DNA from: Mycobacterium interjectum
Lineage (GTDB): Bacteria; Actinomycetota; Actinomycetes; Mycobacteriales; Mycobacteriaceae
DNA length: 64,000 bases
Direction of reading: 5' to 3'
Assembly (NCBI GenBank): GCA_002102225.1
Contig: LQPB01000017.1
Location: forward strand, 124,001 to 188,000
Shown piece after piece: positions 24,958 to 32,762 of this stretch (positions are counted from its first letter, which is position 1; the number at the start of each line of letters is the position of its first letter). The notes under the pieces were generated by a model that saw nothing but the letters and a program-made list of their open reading frames with translations, did no database searches and was not told the DNA's origin. The translations under genes and the position numbers were made by a program.

Positions 24958-24979
24958 TTAAGTCAAGCGCTTGATTTAA
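24958..24979. promoter_or_regulatory. TetR operator, copy 1
   Basis: A 22-bp inverted repeat with arms TTAAGTCAAG and CTTGATTTAA around a 2-bp centre (one mismatched pair). It lies between the TetR start and the SDR stop, where an autoregulatory site would be. A second copy with the same arms is at 25849. Confidence 0.82.
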
Positions 24980-25009
24980 CTCATGCCGCCGAGAGTGACG
25001 CCGGTGCCG

Positions 25010-25822
25010 TCACGCCTCGCGCTTCTTGGAACGGATCGCCTTGCCCGCCACGGTGCCTCCGTCGACCGGCAGCACGGTGCCCGTGACGTAGCGCGACCGG
25101 TCGCTGGCGAAGTACAGCGCCGCCTCGGCGATGTCCTCGGCGGTGCCCTCCCGCTTCAGCGGCCGGTCGGCGCGCATCGTCTCGCGGATGCCCGCCTCGT
25201 ACCGCTCGAGCTGCTCGGCATCCATGTTCATCGCCGACGTCTTCAACAGCGGCGTGGGTATGTTGCCCGGGGCGATGGCGTTCACCCGAATCTCGTAGTG
25301 CGCCAACTCGATCGCCGCGGACTTGGTGAACTGGATGACGGCCGCCTTGGACGCGCGGTAGGTCATCACGCCGCCGCCGGCCTGGATCCCGCCGATCGAG
25401 GTCATGTTGATGATGGAGCCGCCGCCGCGGGTCGCCATGTGCCTCGCGGCGTCTCGGGTGCCCGCCATCACGCCCAGGACGTTGACCGCCATGATGCGGT
25501 GGAAATCGGCCAGATCGTCCTCGAGGAATCGGCGGTGCATGGTGCCCGAGATGCCCGCGTTGTTGACCATCACGTGCAGCCCGCCGAATTGGTCGACGGC
25601 CGCGGCCACCAGCGCCCCGACCTGCTCCGGGTCGGAGACGTCGGTCCGACGGAAGACGGCGTCGGGGCCCAGCGCCGCCGCGAGCGCCTCGCCCTTGTCG
25701 GCTTCGACGTCGGCGATGACGACCCGCGCACCCTCGGCCGCAAACTTCTCCACCGTGCCGCGCCCGATCCCCGAGGCGCCGCCGGTGACGATGGCCACCT
25801 TGCCCGCCAGATCGTTGACCAC
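25010..25822 (-). CDS. SDR family oxidoreductase
   Basis: A 270-residue classical SDR: VTGGASGIG cofactor motif near residue 10, NNAGISG, Ser in MTSIGGIQ, and Y-x-x-x-K in YRASK. IADVEAD after beta-2 suggests NAD(H). It ends VTGTVLPVDGGTVAGKAIRSKKREA. The GTG at 25822 is chosen because the conserved N-terminus begins there; the upstream in-frame sequence runs across the operator copy 27 bp away. It is probably controlled by the TetR at 24266 and serves the same P450 pathway, for example oxidising a hydroxylated product. Confidence 0.91.
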   Translation of the reverse strand: MVNDLAGKVAIVTGGASGIGRGTVEKFAAEGARVVIADVEADKGEALAAALGPDAVFRRTDVSDPEQVGALVAAAVDQFGGLHVMVNNAGISGTMHRRFLEDDLADFHRIMAVNVLGVMAGTRDAARHMATRGGGSIINMTSIGGIQAGGGVMTYRASKAAVIQFTKSAAIELAHYEIRVNAIAPGNIPTPLLKTSAMNMDAEQLERYEAGIRETMRADRPLKREGTAEDIAEAALYFASDRSRYVTGTVLPVDGGTVAGKAIRSKKREA

Positions 25823-25848
25823 ACGACGAGTTAATCGGCGGTGGCATG

Positions 25849-25870
25849 TTAAGTCAAGCAATTGATTTAA
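25849..25870. promoter_or_regulatory. TetR operator, copy 2
   Basis: The same 22-bp inverted repeat as at 24958: arms TTAAGTCAAG and CTTGATTTAA in copy 1, with AA replacing GC around the centre here so that the right half reads AATTGATTTAA. It is 27 bp before the SDR start and 115 bp before the divergent NmrA-like gene, so it could control either or both. Confidence 0.8.
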
Positions 25871-25984
25871 GACGCGCGGCGACCGGGCGGATATCAATCC
25901 ACCTTCGACCGCGCCTTCAGGCGTTGGCGCGGAAGTGGAATGCTGAGCTCACCGCTTCATCGGCTACTTCGGGAGGGCACAATC

Positions 25985-26752
25985 ATGAAGGTTTTGGTTA
26001 TCGGCGGCACCGGACTCATCGGCTCGCAGGTCATCGCCAATCTGACCGCGTTGGGACACGAGGCAATCTCGGCCTCGCCTCGCTCGGGCGTCGACTCCGT
26101 GACCGGCGAGGGTCTCGCGGAAGCGGTGGCGGGCGTGCACACGGTGGTGGATGTGTCCAACTCGCCGTCCTTCGACGACGACCCGGTGCTGCACTTCTTC
26201 ACCGCGTCGACCAAGAACCTGCTGGCCGCCGAGCGCGAGGCCGGTGTGCGGCACCACGTCGCCCTGTCGATCGTGGGCGCCGACCGCGCCCCGGACAGCG
26301 GCTACATGCGGGCCAAGGTTGCCCAGGAGAAGCTGATCGAGGAATCGGGCAACCCATATTCCATCGTGCGTGCGACCCAGTTCTTCGAATTCGTCAATGC
26401 CATCGCCGATTCGGCAACCGACGGCGACACCGTCCGCCTGCCGGTCGGGGCGTTCCAGCCGATCGCCGCCAAGGACGTCGCCACCGCCGTCGCCGGCGCA
26501 ACGATCAGCGATGCGATCAACGGCAAGACCAACATCGCCGGCCCCGAAAAGCGCGGCATGGACGACTTCATCCGGACCGCCCTTGCCGCATCCGGCGATC
26601 CACGTCAGGTGGTGGGCGACCCCGAGGCCCGCTACTTCGGTACCAAACTCGACGAGCACACCATCGTTCCCCTCGACAGCGAGGACCCGACGATCTACCC
26701 CACCCGGTTCAGCGATTGGGTGGCCTCACAGGCGCCCAGCGGCGCCAACTAG
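25985..26752 (+). CDS. NmrA-like NAD(P)-binding protein
   Basis: A 255-residue atypical SDR. It opens MKVLVIGGTGLIGSQVIANL, with the GGTGLIG nucleotide-binding motif, and later has HHVALSIVGADR, YMRAKVAQEKLIEESG (Y-x-x-x-K) and IVRATQFFEF. This layout matches NmrA/YlbE-type proteins that act as NAD(P)H-quinone oxidoreductases, reductases or redox sensors. The ATG is preceded by GGGAGGG at 8 nt. It is divergent from the SDR at 25822 and 18 bp upstream of another SDR gene, with which it probably forms an operon. Function not assignable. Confidence 0.9.
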   Translation: MKVLVIGGTGLIGSQVIANLTALGHEAISASPRSGVDSVTGEGLAEAVAGVHTVVDVSNSPSFDDDPVLHFFTASTKNLLAAEREAGVRHHVALSIVGADRAPDSGYMRAKVAQEKLIEESGNPYSIVRATQFFEFVNAIADSATDGDTVRLPVGAFQPIAAKDVATAVAGATISDAINGKTNIAGPEKRGMDDFIRTALAASGDPRQVVGDPEARYFGTKLDEHTIVPLDSEDPTIYPTRFSDWVASQAPSGAN

Positions 26753-26770
26753 CGGGCGGGGCGGGCACTG

Positions 26771-27514
26771 ATGCCTCGGGTCGCACTGATCACCGGGGCC
26801 AGCCGGGGGATCGGTGCCGCGACGGCGCGGGTCCTTGCCGAACGCGGGTTTCGGGTCGTCGTCAACTACCACTCCAGCGCCCCGGAGGCCGAGGAGGTGG
26901 TCGCCGGCATTACCTCGTCGGGCGGCCAGGCCGCGGCGATCAGGGCCGACGTCACAATACCCGGTGACGTCTCGGCGATGGTCGGCGAAACCGCGCACCG
27001 CTGGGGCGGCGTGGACGTGCTGGTACACAACGCGTTGATCCCATTCGCCGTTACCTCCTTCGCCGACCTCACCTGGGAACAGCTGGGCGGCAAGGTGGAC
27101 GCGGAGCTGCATGCCGCGTTCATGCTGACGAAGGCCGTTGTGCCGGAAATGGTTTCGCGTGGCTATGGCCGGCTGATCTATCTCAGCACCGGGCTGTCCC
27201 GCCGTCCCCGCGCGGGGATGATCGCGCTCGGCACGGCGAAGGCGGCCCTGGACCAGTTCGTCCGCTACGTAGCCCTCGAGCTGGCACCGCACGGGGTCAC
27301 CGCCAACCTGGTCGCACCGGCCACCGTCGGCGGAACGACGGTGACCGGCCAGCTCACGCCGGATCGGGTGCGCGAGCTTGGAGAGGCCGCCCCGATGGGA
27401 CGGCTGGTGACGCCGGATGAGGTCGCCCACACCGTAGCGTTCTTGGCAAGCGAGGACTCTGGTTTCACCACCGGGCACTATCTGCCGGTCAACGGCGGCA
27501 TTGCGATGGATTGA
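26771..27514 (+). CDS. SDR family protein lacking the catalytic Tyr
   Basis: A 247-residue SDR fold with TGASRGIG (8-15), the NNAG-like HNAL at 87-90, and the C-terminal YLPVNGGIAMD. S139 is present, but the Y-x-x-x-K motif reads L153-G-T-A-K157, so the proton-donating Tyr is missing. It may be a divergent SDR such as those seen with HGTxK variants, a binding or regulatory protein, or an inactive subunit. It is 18 bp after the NmrA-like gene and 7 bp before the substrate-binding-like gene, and is probably cotranscribed. Confidence 0.88.
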   Translation: MPRVALITGASRGIGAATARVLAERGFRVVVNYHSSAPEAEEVVAGITSSGGQAAAIRADVTIPGDVSAMVGETAHRWGGVDVLVHNALIPFAVTSFADLTWEQLGGKVDAELHAAFMLTKAVVPEMVSRGYGRLIYLSTGLSRRPRAGMIALGTAKAALDQFVRYVALELAPHGVTANLVAPATVGGTTVTGQLTPDRVRELGEAAPMGRLVTPDEVAHTVAFLASEDSGFTTGHYLPVNGGIAMD

Positions 27515-27521
27515 CCGCGAC

Positions 27522-28388
27522 ATGGACACGATCGACCTGGCTTACGTCGGGCGGGGCATACACGAGGAACTGATCGCCTACATCGCCGATCAGGAGGGCT
27601 ACTTCCAGGACGAGGGCGTCCATGTCGCGGTGCGGGACGGAATCGCTTGGGAAACAGAGCGTCTGCGCTCCTGCGCGACGATCGGTCTCGGCCGGGGCTT
27701 GCTATCGCGGTTGACTCACGGCATCGAGTGGACGGTGCTGAGCGTGAACACCCACCGCCCGCTGTTCTGGTTCCTCGGCGGCCCCCGGGTGTCCGCCATG
27801 GCCGAGCTTCGCGGACGCCGGCTCGCGGTACACGCGAGTCACACCGCCCCCGGGTGCTTCGCGCGGATCGTGCTGCGCCGGCACGGCCTTGACCCCGATC
27901 GCGACCTCGAGTGTGTGGCGCGGGCCCCGGGCGACTACCAGATGGATCTGCGGAGGCTGCGCGATGGCTCGATCGATGCCGCGTATGTCGGCAGCACCAT
28001 GGCACCCGAGCAGATCGCCGAGGAGGAGGGCTTCCACGTGCTGGCCTGGGTGGGAGATCATTTCCAGATCCCCACCGTCGGGGTGGCCGTGGATGCGACC
28101 CGCCTTCAGATCGACAGCCAAGCGGTGCAGGCGGTGGTGCGGGCCAACCAACGCGCGCTGCGGACGATGGCCGAACGACCCGATCTCGCCGTCGATTACG
28201 TGGCATCGTTTCTAAACCGGCTGACGCGCGACGAGGCGCAGCGCCACTACGAGCGCTACGTCGGTCCCTGCTACAGCGCCGACGGCCGGGTGGACCTCGA
28301 CATCGCCCAGCGCGCGGTCGACGCCGTCGCGGCCGAGCTCGGGGTCCCCTCGATACCGGCCGACCAGATCTACCGGCACGCCCGATAA
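27522..28388 (+). CDS. NMT1/THI5-like substrate-binding-fold protein without signal peptide
   Basis: A 288-residue protein with the two-lobed substrate-binding fold of ABC-transporter NMT1/THI5-type proteins: DLAYVGRGIHEELIAYIADQEGYFQDEGVHV at the N-terminus (the entry-to-cleft strand), ELRGRRLAVHASHTAPGCFARIVLRRHGLDPDRD (hinge region), and SIDAAYVGSTMAPEQIAEEEGFHVLAW. There is no signal peptide or lipobox and no ABC permease or ATPase nearby. It is therefore probably cytoplasmic and may bind or act on a small molecule rather than serve transport. The ATG at 27522 is used because the family N-terminus begins there. Confidence 0.82.
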   Translation: MDTIDLAYVGRGIHEELIAYIADQEGYFQDEGVHVAVRDGIAWETERLRSCATIGLGRGLLSRLTHGIEWTVLSVNTHRPLFWFLGGPRVSAMAELRGRRLAVHASHTAPGCFARIVLRRHGLDPDRDLECVARAPGDYQMDLRRLRDGSIDAAYVGSTMAPEQIAEEEGFHVLAWVGDHFQIPTVGVAVDATRLQIDSQAVQAVVRANQRALRTMAERPDLAVDYVASFLNRLTRDEAQRHYERYVGPCYSADGRVDLDIAQRAVDAVAAELGVPSIPADQIYRHAR

Positions 28389-28468
28389 CTCGGTACTTGC
28401 GTTCCGGCCAACGCCCGAGCACGGTATAAGGCGCTGGGGGGCATTCGACCGGAGACGAGGAGCGCTCA

Positions 28469-30100
28469 ATGCCCGTGCCGCCCACAAGCGGGGTACCCTT
28501 CGACGCCGCGCGGCTCAGCAGGCGCGGCTTCCTGGCCGCCGGCATTGGCGGCGGCCTTGCGCTGGCGGGCTGCAGCCAATCCAACTCCCAGGTATCGGGC
28601 GCCGCAGCGCAGATGGCCGCGGCCATCGCCGCCGCCGAAAAGGCGCGGCCGCACAGCGGGCGCACCGTGACCGCGAGCCTGACGCCCCAGCAGGGCCAGG
28701 TCGATCTCGGCGGCCCGATCGCCCGTACCTTCGCCTACGGCAACAACATCCCCGGACCGCTGATCCGGGCCAAGGTCGGTGACGAGCTGGTCGTCAACGT
28801 CTCCAACCGGCTGGACCACCCCACGTCGGTGCATTGGCACGGCATCGCGCTGCGCAACGACATGGACGGCGCCGCGCCCGCGACCCCGAACATCGCGGCC
28901 GGCCAGGACTTCACTTACCGCTTCTCCGTGCCGAATCCGGGCACCTACTGGGCTCATCCACACACCGGCCTGGACGCCGACATGGGCCTCTACCTGCCGG
29001 TCATTGTCGATGACCCGAGCGAGGGGGACTACGACGCCGAATGGATTGTTGTCCTTGATGATTGGACTGATGGCGTCGGAAAAAGCCCGCAGCAGCTCTA
29101 CAACGAGCTCACCAGCCCGAACAAGCCGAGCCGCTCGAACACGCCGACGACTTCGACGACTTCGACGACATCGACGACATCGACGACATCGACGGCCAGC
29201 ACATCCCCCACCAGCCCGGCCACCTCGACGACGCCGACGTCCGGGGCGCCGGAGATGCCCGGCATGTCCGACAACGGCGGCGGTCAGAGCGATCTGCTCC
29301 GCGGCGACGCGGGGGACATCGACTACCCGTACTACCTGATCAACGGCCGGATCCCGGCGGCGCCCACGACGTTCAACGCGAAGCCGGGGCAGCGCATCAG
29401 GATCAGGTTCATCAATACGGGCTCCGACACCGCGTTTCGCGTCGCGCTGGCCGGGCATTCGATGACGGTCACCCATACCGATGGTTATCCCGTGGTGCCC
29501 ACCCAGGTGGACGCCCTGCTGATCGGCATGGCGGAACGGTACGACGTCATCGTGACCGCGGCCGACGGCGTATTCCCGCTGGTCGCGCTCGCGGAAGGAA
29601 AGAACGACCTCGCGCGCGCGCTGCTGTCCACCGGCACCGGCAGCCCACCCGACCCGGGGTTCCAACCGGCCGAACTCGGTAAACGGGTGGGCACCATCGA
29701 AATGTTCACGGCCACAACGCCTGTCAACCTGGGGCGGCCCCAGCCCGATCTCAACCTGCCCGTCGTGCTGGGCGGCAACATGGTGCAATACGACTGGATG
29801 ATCAACGGGAGGCCGTACAGCGACACGGATCCGCTGCACGTCCGCGAGGGCGAACGGCCCACCATCACGTTCGACAATCCCACGATGATGTATCACCCGA
29901 TTCACCTGCACGGGCACACTTTCCAGCTGATCAACGCCGACGGCAGCCCGGGCGCCCGCAAGGACACTGTCATCGTGCTGCCCAAGCAGAAGATCCTCGC
30001 CGTGCTGGTCGCCGACAATCCGGGCTTGTGGCAGTTGCACTGTCACAACACCTACCACCAAGATGCCGGCATGCAGACCCGGCTCGACTACACGTTCTGA
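28469..30100 (+). CDS. mmcO: Multicopper oxidase MmcO-like, Tat-exported lipoprotein
   Basis: A 543-residue multicopper oxidase closely resembling M. tuberculosis MmcO (Rv0846c), which oxidises Cu(I) at the cell surface for copper resistance. Twin-arginine motif SRRGFL (R18, R19) and lipobox LAGC (C35) give Tat export and lipidation. Copper motifs are HWHG (122-125), HPHTG (163-167), HPIHLHGHTF and HCHNTYHQDAGM near the C-terminus. Residues ~221-260 are a Thr/Ser/Pro linker (TSTTSTTST-type repeats) that, as far as I recall, is much shorter in Rv0846c. It stands alone between two unrelated gene groups. I see no convincing RicR palindrome in the 80-bp leader. Confidence 0.9.
   Translation: MPVPPTSGVPFDAARLSRRGFLAAGIGGGLALAGCSQSNSQVSGAAAQMAAAIAAAEKARPHSGRTVTASLTPQQGQVDLGGPIARTFAYGNNIPGPLIRAKVGDELVVNVSNRLDHPTSVHWHGIALRNDMDGAAPATPNIAAGQDFTYRFSVPNPGTYWAHPHTGLDADMGLYLPVIVDDPSEGDYDAEWIVVLDDWTDGVGKSPQQLYNELTSPNKPSRSNTPTTSTTSTTSTTSTTSTASTSPTSPATSTTPTSGAPEMPGMSDNGGGQSDLLRGDAGDIDYPYYLINGRIPAAPTTFNAKPGQRIRIRFINTGSDTAFRVALAGHSMTVTHTDGYPVVPTQVDALLIGMAERYDVIVTAADGVFPLVALAEGKNDLARALLSTGTGSPPDPGFQPAELGKRVGTIEMFTATTPVNLGRPQPDLNLPVVLGGNMVQYDWMINGRPYSDTDPLHVREGERPTITFDNPTMMYHPIHLHGHTFQLINADGSPGARKDTVIVLPKQKILAVLVADNPGLWQLHCHNTYHQDAGMQTRLDYTF
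29145..29189 (+). repeat. 9-bp tandem repeat (CGACGAC[TA]T) x5 in mmcO
   Basis: Five copies of a 9-bp unit, two CGACGACTT then three CGACGACAT, encode T-S-T triplets in the linker between cupredoxin domains. Frame is preserved with any copy number, so linker length can vary between strains. Confidence 0.88.
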
Positions 30101-30102
30101 CC

Positions 30103-30924
30103 TCAGGCCGTCGCGAAAAACTCCAGCAACAACTCGTTGACCGCTGACGGCCGCTCGATCTGCGGGCAGTGACCCGCCCGGGGAATCACCTCCGAGCGGC
30201 TGCCCTCGATCTGCTTCGCGATCTGCTCGGCCCAGCCCGAGGGGAGCAGCTTGTCGTCGCCCCCCTCGACAACGAGCGTCGGCACGCCGATGCGATCGTA
30301 GGCGCGCGCGCTCGACGGGGCCGAAGACGGCGCGGCGCCGGGACGGCGAAATCGGGCCGCTGCCACCGCCTCCCACGCGCCGGGTGCGGTGCTCGACTCG
30401 TGGCGGCGGCGGACATAATCCTCGTCGGCCGGGTAACCGGGATCGTAGAACAACGCCTCCACGATGCGGCGCATCGCCGGCAGGGTCGCGTCGTACTGCT
30501 GCAGCGCGTCGAAATGCCGGTTCTGCTGGATCTCCCCGCCCCCGCAGATCGCCACCAGGCTGCGGATCGGCAACCGTGGGCGCTCGGACGTGGCGTCGGT
30601 CAGCAGGTTGATGGCGCCCATCGAGTTGCCGACGAAGTGGGCCGTGTCGATGCCCAGCAGCTCGCAGAATCGAGCGACATGGCGAATGCGCATGCCACGG
30701 CCGTCGACGAAGTCGATGACCTTGGCGGACAATCCGAACCCCAGCTGGTCCGGCGCCAGCACCCGGTATTGCGCGGCGAGCGCGGCGATGTTGCGCTCCC
30801 ACCCGAGTTCGGCGCTGCCGCCGAACTCCCCGCCGTGCAGCAGGACCACCGGGTCGCCTTCGCCTGCCTCCAGATAGCTGGTGGCCAGCCCGTCGACCAG
30901 GGTCGTCTTGCGATGAATCTCCAT
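30103..30924 (-). CDS. Alpha/beta hydrolase
   Basis: A 273-residue alpha/beta hydrolase of the MhpC/meta-cleavage type: oxyanion motif LLHGGEFGG, nucleophile elbow GNSMG (FVGNSMGAINLL), acid EGGDDKLLP and histidine RAGHCPQIERP. It could hydrolyse a C-C bond in a ring-fission product, or an ester. The ATG overlaps the TGA of the cyclase gene (TGATG), so it is the last gene of the eight-gene mhp-type operon. A second, earlier hydrolase (38397) is the better MhpC candidate, so this one may act later or on another bond. Confidence 0.9.
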   Translation of the reverse strand: MEIHRKTTLVDGLATSYLEAGEGDPVVLLHGGEFGGSAELGWERNIAALAAQYRVLAPDQLGFGLSAKVIDFVDGRGMRIRHVARFCELLGIDTAHFVGNSMGAINLLTDATSERPRLPIRSLVAICGGGEIQQNRHFDALQQYDATLPAMRRIVEALFYDPGYPADEDYVRRRHESSTAPGAWEAVAAARFRRPGAAPSSAPSSARAYDRIGVPTLVVEGGDDKLLPSGWAEQIAKQIEGSRSEVIPRAGHCPQIERPSAVNELLLEFFATA

Positions 30925-31916
30925 CACTTGATCGCGATCGGATTCACCGGGGAGCCCACGGCGCCAACGACTCTCAGCGGCGGCGCGACGAGCTGGAATT
31001 CGTACACCCCGTCCGCGGCGCAGTCGGCCGCCAGCGCACCGAGGTCCCAGTACTCGCCGAACATCAGCCCCATGTCCCGCAGGCACAGCAGATGGAGGGG
31101 GAAGGTTATCCCGTCGACGCCGGATACCAGATCTTCGACTTGGAGGTTATCGGCCGCGACCGCCGCCACCTCGTGATCGTGCAGCCAGGAGGCGCAGCGC
31201 CAGTCCAGCCCCGAATAGCCTTCCATCTTGTTACCGGTCTGGACGAACCTGGTCCACCAACCGGTGTGGATCAACACGATGTCGCCCCGCCCGACCGTCA
31301 CCCCTTGTGCCCGAACGACATCGTCCAATTCCTCAGGCGTGATCGGGTTACCGGCTTCCAGGAAGACCTCCGCGCCGCGATGGCGAACGAGGTCGAGCAG
31401 GACACCGCGCGAGGTGATGCCCTTGCCGTCGACCTTGTCGATGCCGCAGTGGAAAGCTCCCAAGCTGGTCACCGAATCCGCCGGGAAGCCGTTGTAGAGC
31501 TGGTCGTCGTAGTAGACGTGCGACAGCGCGTCCCATTGGCTGGCCGCCTGCAGCGGCATGATGATCATGTCGTCGTTGAAGCGGAACGGGTTGTCGTCGG
31601 TCATGTAGCCACTTAACTGCTTCGCCAACGGGTTTCGCGCCCAGTCGGGCCCGTACTTGGCCAGCGTGTGCACGTCGCCGCCGTCCACGGTCATGACGTG
31701 CACCGGGTTGTGCCGAAACTCGAAGGCGCCCTGCGGGCCCGACGCACCGAAGTCCACGCCGAGCGGAAACACCTTGCCGTGGCGCACCAGGCCGGCGCCC
31801 TGGGCAACCTTGTCGGCGGTGATGAAGTTCAGCGTGCCCAGCTCGTCGTCGGCCCCCCAGCGCCCCCAGTTGGAGACGTCGCGGGCGACCCGCCGGAAAT
31901 CGGTTAGGCTGGCCAC
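30924..31916 (-). CDS. Cyclase family (kynurenine formamidase-like) protein
   Basis: A 330-residue protein of the cyclase/KynB superfamily, which are metal-dependent hydrolases of formamides or lactone-like bonds. Landmarks: WGADDELGTLNFITADKV at the N-terminus, MPLQAASQWDALSHVYYDDQLYNG at the metal region (Q-W-D-x-x-x-H rather than the classical HxGTHxDxP), ITSRGVLLDL and GDIVLIHTGWW. This long subgroup is common in actinobacteria. The GTG start overlaps the SDR end by 13 bp. In the operon it may open a lactone or amide of an aromatic catabolite; that is inference. Confidence 0.9.
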   Translation of the reverse strand: MASLTDFRRVARDVSNWGRWGADDELGTLNFITADKVAQGAGLVRHGKVFPLGVDFGASGPQGAFEFRHNPVHVMTVDGGDVHTLAKYGPDWARNPLAKQLSGYMTDDNPFRFNDDMIIMPLQAASQWDALSHVYYDDQLYNGFPADSVTSLGAFHCGIDKVDGKGITSRGVLLDLVRHRGAEVFLEAGNPITPEELDDVVRAQGVTVGRGDIVLIHTGWWTRFVQTGNKMEGYSGLDWRCASWLHDHEVAAVAADNLQVEDLVSGVDGITFPLHLLCLRDMGLMFGEYWDLGALAADCAADGVYEFQLVAPPLRVVGAVGSPVNPIAIK

Positions 31917-32734
31917 GGCGCTCCTTCCTCGAGCTCACGGGCGATCGCCGCGCCCACGGTTCCGCCGTCGACCCACAAAACCTGACCCGAGATGTAGCTG
32001 GCCGCGCGGCTATTCAGGAACAGTAAAACCGCGGCCTGCTCGTCCGGCCCGGAAACACGCCCCAACGGCTTGGGAATGTCGTCGAGGAAGCCCTGCCCGT
32101 AGGCGGTCCTCAGCTGATCGAGGATCGGGGTTTCGGTGACCCCCGGGCCGGTGCAGTTGATCCGGATGCCCCGGGCGCCGAGCGGGACGGCATTTCGCAT
32201 GGTGTACAGAATGATCGCCTCTTTGGACAATTGGTAGCCGCCACCGGCCAGCGCATCGGGGTGGGCCTGACACCATTCGATCCCCTGCCGCATGGTCGCG
32301 GTATCGAGCAGCGGCGCCACCACCCGCAGATGGTCGCGGTATCCCGCTGCCGCGAGCGACGAGACGCTGACGATCGACGACCCCGCGGGCATCTTCTCGA
32401 TTAGCGCCTCGGTGACATGCCGCAGTCCGAGGAAGTTGATCGTGACCACCAGCGGGGGGTCGCCGATCCCGGACGAGACGCCGGCCACGTTGAACAGCGC
32501 GTCGACCGGTCCGTCGATGGACGCTACCGCGCGATCGATCGAATCCGGGTCGGCGAGGTCGATCTCGTGAAAACCGTTGAGCTCGACGGACGGTCGGCGC
32601 TTGTCCAGGCCGACGACATCGGCCCCGAGTTCGCCGAGCCGCCGCACCACCTGCTCGCCGATGCCCGATGCGCATCCGGTCACCACGGCGCGCCGGCCGT
32701 CGTAGCGCCACAGCTCCTCGAGTCGTCCCACCAC
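31904..32734 (-). CDS. SDR family oxidoreductase
   Basis: A 276-residue SDR with TGCASGIG cofactor motif near residue 19, NVAGVSSGIGD, Ser in VSSLAAAG, and Y-x-x-x-K in YQLSK; GLDKRR after beta-2. An insertion before YQLSK (HLRVVAPLLDTATMRQGIEWCQAHPDAL) is typical of 3-alpha-HSD/carbonyl-reductase-like SDRs such as HsdA. Two adjacent GTG codons (32734, 32731) could start it; AGGAC lies upstream, and a longer reading into the LLM gene is rejected. It is 28 bp after the LLM gene in the mhp-type operon. Confidence 0.88.
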   Translation of the reverse strand: MVGRLEELWRYDGRRAVVTGCASGIGEQVVRRLGELGADVVGLDKRRPSVELNGFHEIDLADPDSIDRAVASIDGPVDALFNVAGVSSGIGDPPLVVTINFLGLRHVTEALIEKMPAGSSIVSVSSLAAAGYRDHLRVVAPLLDTATMRQGIEWCQAHPDALAGGGYQLSKEAIILYTMRNAVPLGARGIRINCTGPGVTETPILDQLRTAYGQGFLDDIPKPLGRVSGPDEQAAVLLFLNSRAASYISGQVLWVDGGTVGAAIARELEEGAPWPA

Positions 32735-32762
32735 TGGTCCTAAATCGGGAGGTTTCGCGGTC

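Noticed and set aside
28389..28468. RicR copper-responsive operator upstream of mmcO
   Set aside because: No palindrome resembling the TACCC/GGGTA-type RicR site could be seen in the leader.
29145..29189. CRISPR-like repeat
   Set aside because: The units are 9 bp, contiguous without spacers and in coding frame; this is a coding minisatellite.
28466..30802. 778-codon minus-strand frame opposite mmcO
   Set aside because: The plus strand has all copper motifs and a Tat/lipobox signal; the minus frame is low-complexity and motif-free.
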